64,000 nucleotides of DNA from Budorcas taxicolor (lineage: Eukaryota; Chordata; Mammalia; Artiodactyla; Bovidae): positions 53,936,001 to 54,000,000 of the forward strand of contig NC_068915.1 of assembly GCF_023091745.1 (NCBI RefSeq). The letters are read 5' to 3'. Both the position numbers and the translations under genes were made by a program. Each line of letters opens with the position of its first letter. Positions within the stretch are counted from its first letter, which is position 1. Positions 56,750-64,000 of the stretch are shown here, piece by piece. The notes beneath the pieces are model-generated. The model made no database searches. It was not told where the DNA came from and saw only the letters and a program-made list of their open reading frames with translations.

Positions 56750-58115
56750 GTGCATCTAAACATCCTGCAGAATATTAAAATGGCCCATTATAAAAATGAC
56801 ATGTTACTGGGTTACACAAACAAGAAATGCCTGGCATGGCAGAGACCTTGGTTGATGCATTCACTCTTGGGCATGGAGAATAAACCCTATGACAATCACT
56901 ACATCACATTACTACTCCATTTACCTCTTTAGGGGTTCTGTGGTTAGAAGCATCTTGGCACATGAGATATAAAAATGCAAGACAAACTCTTACATCTTTG
57001 CCAATAAAGATGGGAGTACAACATAGTACTTCTTACATTATAGAGGCAGTATATTTCACATCTATATGTATTGCTCAAGGCTATGTTATCAGTGACATCG
57101 AGGCTGCCAGTTTCTAGTGAGACAGGGCAAGAAGGTCCAGGCTGTGGTGTAAGCGGCCTTGCCACTTGGAGACTTATGATCTACAAAAATTGTTTTAGTT
57201 GTGGGCCAAGATGTGTGGCATTTATGGCAAAACAACAATGAAGGACACCAGTGGTCCAGAGTAAGCCCATAACATCTTTATTTGTTTGTTTGTTTGTTTT
57301 TTTAAAAAAAGCAATCCCTGGCATATTTTGAAAGTCAGTATAGATGAAACACAACAAATACAGGGCTTCAGCTGACCATGATTTGGCAATTCTGATCATG
57401 AACCAGAATTCTTCCTGTCTGTTAAATCATTAAGTTTGATCAGGGCAATCAGTGGTCCATTACAGGATGTAATCTGAGGTAGCACAAGCAAGCCCAGAGA
57501 GTGAAAGCATGAGCACGTTGCCGCGAACCCACTATCATCCACCATATTGCACCAGCTCCTCTCCTTCAGCTCACACCTCACAGCTCTGTGGAAGATCAGT
57601 TCTGGTCCACTGAGAGAGGAACAAAAAGCCAGTTAAGTGTTGCTTATACACAGGTGAGCTCAGTATTTCTGTGCAAGCTGAAAATGGAAAGCAGCTATGT
57701 TTCATTCTCATTGAGGAGCAACCTTGCAAGACTTTGGTGAAAGATTATTTTCCAAAAAGGGTAAAGCTGTGGCGGTGTGCTTAATCACCTACCTTGCTCA
57801 CAAAGGGGTAGGGCAAAGCTTTGAATATATGTGGAATCAAAAAAGATTCCATAAAGAACTACAAAGTTTTCAAAGGATGAATGCCTGCACCTGAGAATCA
57901 AGGCAGAGTCCCATTGAACTCTAAGCTCTGGTTGCCACCTGGTCACTGGAGATGCTCTATGTGCAGAGATCAGTAAGCATGAAGAGGAACTATCATGGCA
58001 GGAGTAATCGGCCTGGTAATGGAAGGAGGTAAGGGCTGTGTTTACATGATGGAGGGCAGGGAAGTATCTGCTAACACACAAGTAACCCTCTTGGGCTCCT
58101 CTTGATACTCCCTTA
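56750..58115 (+). mobile_element. Decayed ERVL-class pol remnant
   Basis: Old endogenous retroviral sequence. 'aatggcccattataaaaatg' (from 56777) corresponds to the RT catalytic box region, where the YxDD motif has decayed to YKND. 57045-57175 ('gaggcagtatatttcaca', 'gtccaggctgtggtgtaagc', 'ccttgccacttggagactta') follows the RNase H-side region of ERVL pol as I recall it. Later pieces around 57415-57600 and 57895-58100 appear to match downstream parts, implying large internal deletions. A (GTTT)n/A-rich run lies at 57285-57310. Stops and frameshifts are frequent, so it is non-coding. Confidence 0.62.
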
Positions 58116-58565
58116 TCTAATTTTGGTGGTTAGAGTTTAAGTGAAGGGGCTCAGACACCTTGAGGATAACTTCAGTGTGAGCTAAGACTAACAGAGGTGT
58201 TAGCAGATGGTGAGGACAACTGAGAATGGATAGTGGGGGAAGGAGGTGATAAATATCAGTAGTAGTTCAGAGATCAGCTGTAGATTTGGGACCTGTAGTC
58301 CATCCCAGTACCCTTCCTTTTTCTAAGTTTCTCTCAGAAAGAAAGACTTAACAGAATGATGAAGGTGTTGCTTCCTGAACAAAGAAGTGGATTTGAGTAG
58401 CACAGAAGATGGTTGGGCCAGGATATCGCCATTCAATGATGAATGTCTTGCCTCTGTTGCTGGGTTTCTGATGCAACAGACAGAACCAGCTCTTAGCCTC
58501 TTCAAGGTTGCTTCAGAATAAAAATCTGCCTATCTTACAATGACATCCTTATAAGTTGACCAATA
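58116..58565 (+). mobile_element. Possible LTR of the ERVL remnant
   Basis: Follows the pol remnant. It includes 'gttgggccaggatatcgcc' and an AATAAA near 58517 followed by 'atctgcctatcttaca', which look LTR-like. The ends are not defined and the family is a guess (MLT2-like). Confidence 0.33.
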
Positions 58566-58924
58566 GATGAAAATGGGGATATAAAATATATGGACATTTT
58601 AACTCAACGTGGGGCTGATTTGAAGTACTGTTTAATACCAGTTGACTGTGTCTTTTAAGTCCATATGACAACTCAACATCTCTCTCTGCCCACTTTTGCT
58701 TCCTTCCTTCCCTTTATCCATCATGTACTCTTGTAAAATTCCTGCCCGCTGCACTTACTATGTCTCCTTCCTCAAGCTATATGGCTATCACGGCTGCCAC
58801 ATAAGCCACGTAAGTTATGAGAAGTGTGCCCATGCCACAAAATGACCACATTACAGAAAGCATTATTTACCTTTTCTCACAAACATCATTATTTTTTATA
58901 TTTCTAAACTACCATTTTCTTGAA
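58566..58924. other. Unassigned
   Basis: No gene or repeat recognised. Confidence 0.5.
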
Positions 58925-59005
58925 GTCATCATTTGCTTAACACTTTAAAGTAACTATTCCTCCAGTTACTTCTTCTCAACATTGCCTATAAGATAAAACT
59001 TATAG
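58925..59005 (+). mobile_element. L2 LINE fragment
   Basis: 'cctccagttacttcttctca' followed by 'attgcctataagataaaact' matches a conserved internal L2 block. Confidence 0.45.
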
Positions 59006-60214
59006 GTGGCTAGGTTGCTACTTTTACTGCCGCCTTCACCTAAGAGAGATACTGTAGATGAGTTAACTAATCTCTCTGGATTCAGTTTTGTTATCCAAGA
59101 AATAATGAACAAAAGGTATGACGTTATATCCAGAGAAGCTTTGTTCTATCAGTACACACTGCAATATCATGCCAAAATCAATGGTATTAGAAGATCTAAA
59201 AGACTGAAGAAGTAATTTTTAATCCAAGTCTGTGGTTCAGATAAGGCACTAGGGTAGAAAGGTTTGGTGTCTTTGGTGTCTTGGCTTTTTCAAGATCAGA
59301 AATTTTTATTCAATAATCTCTAATAATGAGGCAATTCAGTATTGTACAGTATTAGATAAAACAAAGACTCTTCAATTAGCTAAAATACATGAATTTGCAA
59401 AATGAAATGAAATCTCTGCTTTATTCTTACTAGGATATTCTTTCTTTGTTCAACTTAGTTTGAAAACCTCCGTTTTTTTACTGCAGCCTGCAAAGAGTGA
59501 TTGTACTTTCTAAAAAGTAAATGAGGTTGAGATTATTTAAAGATCTTTTATGTGAAGTTTAGAAGCTTAAGATACTGTGTGTGCCCTGAAGAAATCTCAT
59601 CATCAGATGCCTTTGAAAGTCCTTACTTGTGTTTCACTCTGTCTTAATATGTCTTTAGTTTTTCTGATCAATGAACACAACTGCTGCACACAACCCTTAA
59701 GGCAGAAGTTGCCATAAATAGTCAGTTTTCAGCATGAGAAAAAACAAACTGAAAGAGTGTTCCAGAATATGTTTACTAGTATCACTGACAGAAAATTTCA
59801 ATAACCCCATGGCCACCACACATTGTGAATGGAAAATGCATTATTTTCAATAGAATCTGTGTCCTTCATATTATCTGGTAATCCTACTTTGGTGTCAGTT
59901 TCAAAAAATAAACAATTTAAGAATTTTAAAAAATACTAGATGGGTTAGGCAAGTATGCCAACAAAACTTTAATGAAAGAGAGGTCTTTAAAAAGTATTCC
60001 CAATTTTTATCAATTCTCTTTATCAACTATTTGTATTAATAAAACAAATGGCTGAATACATTCTGAATTTCTTTAATGTATCAAACAAAAGCTAGGAAGG
60101 GTAGAGGAAATGCTTAACACAGAAGACATAGTCATGGGTTGGAGGGTAATTCTCTATGTGACAATGAATATCTACCATTATAGACATTGTTAAGTAACTA
60201 ACTTAAGGATATAG
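59006..60214. other. Unassigned; short frame 59006-59215
   Basis: A 69-codon ATG frame with a hydrophobic start (MARLLLLLPPSP) and a basic end (RRSKRLKK) begins where L2 similarity fades. No family is recognised and nothing suggests transcription, so chance or decayed repeat is likeliest. The rest is AT-rich with no recognised repeat. Confidence 0.4.
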
Positions 60215-60420
60215 TGTTTTTAATCAGGCAGCTCTGGGCAATTTCTGAGTTCTATCATTCACTCATCATGCAACTTGGTTAATAACCAAATTTTGTTAAC
60301 TTCAGTTATCTCTTTAATAAAATGGGGATATTAATAGTATTTACCTTCACAAGGTGGTTTAAAGTCTAAAAGGAAAATGCACATAAAGAAGCTGGCACTG
60401 TTTGTATGTAATACATTTTA
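60215..60420 (+). mobile_element. MIR SINE
   Basis: 'gagttctatcattcactcat', 'cttcagttatctctttaata', 'aaaatggggatattaatagt' and 'agctggcactgtttg' in MIR order. Confidence 0.8.
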
Positions 60421-60669
60421 GCATTTCTCCTCATCCTTTTCTTCCTCTTCCTTCTCCTTGGTGTTAGGATTTTATGATGGAACTAGGAATCTGAAAATCT
60501 GGCAACTTTTAAAAGAATCTCACTGGACCTTGCTTCTTATCCTGAGCATCACCCTCTGAAGAAGGCTTCCTACTCTACTGATTTAAATTTGTCCCCCAAA
60601 GTAATTCTATCTTATTACTCAATTTTATTTTTCTCTTAGCATTTAATATCACTATCTTGATGATTTATT

Positions 60670-60876
60670 TGTGTGCATGCATGCTCAGTTGCTCAGTGCT
60701 GTCCAGCTCTTTGCAACCCCATGGACAGTAGCGTGCCAGGTTTCTCTATCCATGGGATTATTCCAGCACGAATACTGGAGAGGGCTGCCATTTCCTCCTC
60801 CAAGTGATCTTCCCGACCTAGGGATTGAACCTGAGCTCTGGTGTTGGCAAGTGGATTCTGTACCCCTGAGCCACCT
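60670..60876 (-). mobile_element. Bov-tA SINE
   Basis: Antisense SINE from 'catgctcagttgctcagtgc' to the head end 'ccctgagccacctatt'. Confidence 0.92.
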
Positions 60877-60960
60877 ATTTCCTATTTTATAATTAATTTC
60901 CAATTCCAATCTGCCTGTGAAAGGAAAGACTGATTCACCCTGGCATGTATTAGTGCATGT

Positions 60961-61177
60961 GTACATGCTAAGTCACTTCAGTCATGTCCAACTCTGTGAC
61001 CATATAGACTGTAGCCCACCAGGCTTCTCTGTTCATGGAATTCTCCAGGCAAGAATACTGGAGTGGGTTACATACCCTCCTCCAGGGCACCTTCCTGACC
61101 CAGGGATCGAGCCCATGTTCTTATATCTCCTGCATTGGTAGGCAGGTTCTTTACCACTACTGCTACCTGGAAAGCCT
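60961..61177 (-). mobile_element. Bov-tA SINE
   Basis: Antisense SINE. Imperfect flanks 'catgtattag' (60944-60953) and 'catgtactag' (61180-61189) are probably a drifted target duplication. Confidence 0.92.
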
Positions 61178-61430
61178 GACATGTACTAGGCACATGACAA
61201 ATTGTAGTAAATGGAAGAATGAATGATCTTTCTTTTCTTGTTTCTTCACCAGAAGTGTCAGCTGTTCACTTAAAACAAAAGACCACCAGAAAGACTTGCT
61301 GATGACACATAACTTAGACATTGTGGCAAGGGAGAACACTAGCTTCACAAAGGTCTTATCAGAACCTCAAAGTTTAAAATTGGGTTATGGTACAGTCAGC
61401 ATTTTAAGGGCTTGAGCTGAGTGATTTTAA

Positions 61431-61641
61431 GGTGAGTCCCTGGTGGCTCAGGCATTAACGAATCCACCTGCAATGTGGGAGAACTGGGTTTGATCCCTGG
61501 GTTGGGTAGATCCCCTGAGGAAGACATGGCAACCCACTACAGTATTCTTGCTTTTAGAATCCCATGTACCAAGGAGTTTGGTAGGCTATAGCCCATGGGG
61601 TCTCAGAGAGTCAGACACGACTGAACAACTAAGCACAGTGC
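61431..61641 (+). mobile_element. Bov-tA SINE
   Basis: Plus-strand SINE, head 'gagtccctggtggctcaggc' with B-box-like 'gggtttgatccct', 3' end 'cgactgaacaactaagcac'. Confidence 0.92.
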
Positions 61642-61644
61642 AGA

Positions 61645-62024
61645 ATTTACAGGGTTGGGAAGAAGTTGGATTTCTATTGTGAGGTAATTTTTTTTTTTCC
61701 CTTGACTGTTGTGTTCAGCAAGATGAAAGACATGAAATCAGTTATGATAAGTATGATGTTTAGTTGTTTCAGTATCTGACTTTCTAAGAAATGGTATTTC
61801 CTGGAGTAAGCATCTGAGTTATTTTTACTTGTTTCCAGGATTGCCTAGCAAAGAACAGAAAATTATGCTTCACTCAAGAATTGTTAACACAGACCAAGAA
61901 GTATTACTTGAGTCATTATTATTTAGCACAGAGGCAGATAATTATTTGGTTTCAGTTAATTAAAGTTTTATTTTCTTATGACACACAAATTTCTGTCTTA
62001 TTATTGCACTATTTTTACTTTTGT
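61645..62024. other. Unassigned
   Basis: AT-rich; T run near 61688. No gene. Confidence 0.5.
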
Positions 62025-62236
62025 ATAGGTGGCTCAAGTGGTAAAGAACCTGCATTCCAATGCAGGAGACACAGGTTCTGGTCTTGAGTCAGGAAGATCC
62101 CCTTCCTTCCCCAGGAAGGAAGGCATGGCAACCCACTCCAGTATTCTTACCTGGAGAATGTCATGGACAGGGGAACCTGGCAGGTCCATAGGGTCCCAAA
62201 ATGTTAGACACAACACACGCACACTCACGCATGCAC
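62025..62236 (+). mobile_element. Bov-tA SINE with 3' CA/GCAT tail
   Basis: Plus-strand SINE with head 'taggtggctcaagtggtaaa'. A 'ccttccttccccaggaagga' duplication or palindrome lies in the linker (62101-62123). The 3' end is replaced by an ACAC/GCAT-rich tail extending to about 62250. Confidence 0.9.
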
Positions 62237-62439
62237 ATGCATGCATGCATTACAGCTTGATGATGCAATTTTAAGTTTTCATCTGTGTTTTGCATTACAT
62301 TATTCTAGAGTTCCTCTTATAGTTTTTTCCTGTCTCCTTTACTAAATACACCTACATGGTCCCCACATGTTCAATGCACATCCAGATTTAGGCCTAAGAT
62401 TTCTTGCAATTTTCAATCTACCATTACTATTTAGATATA

Positions 62440-63265
62440 TCACCCATGGTCACATCTTCAAACATAATCTGTTGGCAGCTGACTCTTAAATATTAAACTC
62501 TTATTATGAACTTTCTCCTAAATTTCAATCCACTTGTATATAAACTAATCCACATTTATAAGACATTGTTCCATCTTTATATCCTTGTCTGTATATCTAA
62601 ATATCAATATGTGGGAATCCTTATTCAGTAGTTTAAAAAAAAAAAAAACACCCAAGCTTCCATCAGAGGTTTTCTTGTGTAGGTGGGCTTAATGTTTTGG
62701 AAATAAATAACTTTGTTCAATCACTGACTCCTCACTCATATCCTATTATAGTTTTTGGTTGGTATCAGTAACAATAGTTGCCATGTCTCCCAGAATAACC
62801 TTTCTGTTTCATTCATGGCCAAGAATATTGTTTAGTTGGATCAACTGAAAAGTGATTTTTATAAAGAGACTTTCCTGAGATTTCTTAAAGACTTTCTCTT
62901 CACCCCACATAGTAGCCAGGTTAAATTTTCTAAAAATCTTTTTGAACTGCTATTTAAAACTCTTCAGTGATATGGAGTTTCCAATCATTTAACATCTTTA
63001 TATCACCTCTCTAGCTTAATATGTATTGTTACCTATAATGAGACTGTGATCAATCTTAGAGTTTAGGTACATTTTTTCCTATATCATTGACCTAGTCATG
63101 CTAGACCACTTGCTATGCTTTAAACATGTTGGACATTTTTCTCTATTCTTGATCACATATTCTCCTTTAGAATATTCTTTCTCTTGGTCTTATTCACCTT
63201 TAAATTATCACTCCAAATTCCTCTTCAATGAAATCTTCCCAAAGTTGTCTAATACACAGGGTTAA
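62440..63265 (+). mobile_element. L2 LINE, about 0.8 kb
   Basis: Follows L2 ORF2 C-terminal and 3' regions with gaps: 'atctgttggcagctgactct', 'atcactgactcctcactcat', 'acatagtagccaggttaaat', 'aaaactcttcagtgatatgg' and 'ctcttcaatgaaatcttccc'. Highly diverged. It was probably interrupted by AT-rich expansions such as the A run at 62635-62648. Confidence 0.6.
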
Positions 63266-63297
63266 ATCAAATGGACTCAATGACAATGTTACTTTGT

Positions 63298-63470
63298 AAT
63301 GGAGGAGATGTATGTTCCATCCCTGCATCAGTAAGATCCTCTGGAGGAGGGCATGACAACCCACTCTAGTATTCTTGCCTGGAGAATCCCATGGACAGAG
63401 GAGCCTGGTGGGCTACAGGCCATGGGGTCACAGAGTCAGACACTACTGAAGCGACTTTGCATGCATGCAC
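63298..63470 (+). mobile_element. Bov-tA SINE, 5'-truncated
   Basis: Lacks the first part of the head and begins 'ggaggagatgtatgttccat'. The body is intact to 'gaagcgactttgcatgcatg'. Confidence 0.9.
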
Positions 63471-64000
63471 CCTGTCATTGTCAATTCACTGTTTTTGCTT
63501 TTGCTTTGTCTTCTCATATTCAATATACAAAACCTCATGATTAAGGAGTTTTTTATACACCCTTTATACACTCTAAAGACTCAACACATTACAGTTTAAA
63601 ATTATGCAATATCTTCATTGTTGAGCATCATCAGTTTTAGAGATTTGACATTCAGAAAGGCGTTACATGGCTCATAGAAAGCTCTGTAAAGGGCTAGGGC
63701 CATGAGGTGGAAATGCAGAGTGATTTGGTTCACTGGGATTTAACAGGCAGGTGAATGAATAAACAAGCAAGAGCATCAGAGAATTGTTCTGAGATGAAAA
63801 GAACCTTCAGGCCCTTAAGGCAGCACTGAAAACATTCTTATTTAATAGGCTATAGTACTGCTCAGCCTTTTCTTACATAATGTATTGTCTTTGTTTCTAT
63901 CTTATTAAATGTGTGAAATATATTGAAGTCAATTTGTTTCTAGTCTCTTCATGAAAAAAAGTATATAGTGTATCATCTTATAGGACTCTAAAAGACAAAG
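63471..64000. other. Unassigned to the window end
   Basis: No gene or repeat recognised. Confidence 0.5.

Noticed and set aside
59006..59215. Small frame with a hydrophobic start, possible secreted or membrane peptide
   Set aside because: Only 69 codons, no family, no sign of exons or transcription, and it begins at a decayed L2 edge. Kept only as a note.

Overview
The window is non-coding mammalian nuclear DNA from a ruminant, almost certainly a bovid. The diagnosis rests on repeat content. About fifteen copies of the RTE-type LINE BovB and about two dozen tRNA-derived Bov-tA/BOV-A2 SINEs are confined to ruminants or most abundant there. A ruminant-type L1 3' end and an LTR that I recall as BTLTR1-like agree with this. 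I cannot separate cattle from sheep, goat or buffalo by eye. No host exon, tRNA, rRNA or other functional RNA gene was recognised. Most open frames over 60 codons lie within or across retrotransposon copies, read in sense or antisense.

Layout. 0-10 kb: an old L1 broken by a BovB (802-1663), a Bov-tA, a BovB on the minus strand at 4331, and a Tigger-type DNA transposon (5235-6920) split by a plus-strand BovB (5306-6221); then a quiet stretch with one MIR. 10-20.5 kb: BovB and SINE copies, two L1 fragments, and the longest BovB (18067-20549), fused upstream to a Bov-tA. 20.7-21.7 kb: two LTRs back to back. 22-32 kb: MER5, L2, two candidate LTRs, several SINEs and a 1.6-kb BovB (30079-31672). 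32-35 kb: mostly unassigned. 35.3-37.3 kb: a BovB in two opposed halves inside one 15-bp target duplication. 38-56 kb: BovB, Bov-tA, BOV-A2, MIR and L2 copies, with long AT-rich unassigned stretches. 56.1-58.6 kb: an L1 3' end, then a decayed ERVL-class pol remnant and a possible LTR. 58.9-64 kb: L2, MIR and five Bov-tA copies.

How it fits together. There is no pathway here. The biology is the insertion history of autonomous LINEs (BovB, L1, L2) and SINEs on older DNA transposon and retroviral remnants. Target-site duplications are legible for many copies, so the nesting order can be read directly: L1, then BovB; Tigger, then BovB; MIR, then BOV-A2. The most informative locus is the BovB at 35286-37252. 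Its structure fits twin priming: shared 15-bp target duplication, inverted 5' part, and 7-bp microhomology at the expected internal priming point. It also carries a misplaced piece of BovB 3' end. A 29-bp SINE-head insertion with its own 10-bp duplication (39273-39301), a 26-bp imperfect repeat bracketing the Tigger/BovB nest, and several chimeric SINEs are the other unusual structures.

Family names come from recalled consensus sequences, not from a database search. Boundaries without a visible target duplication are good to perhaps 5-20 bases for young copies and 30-100 bases for MIR, L2, L1M and LTR remnants.
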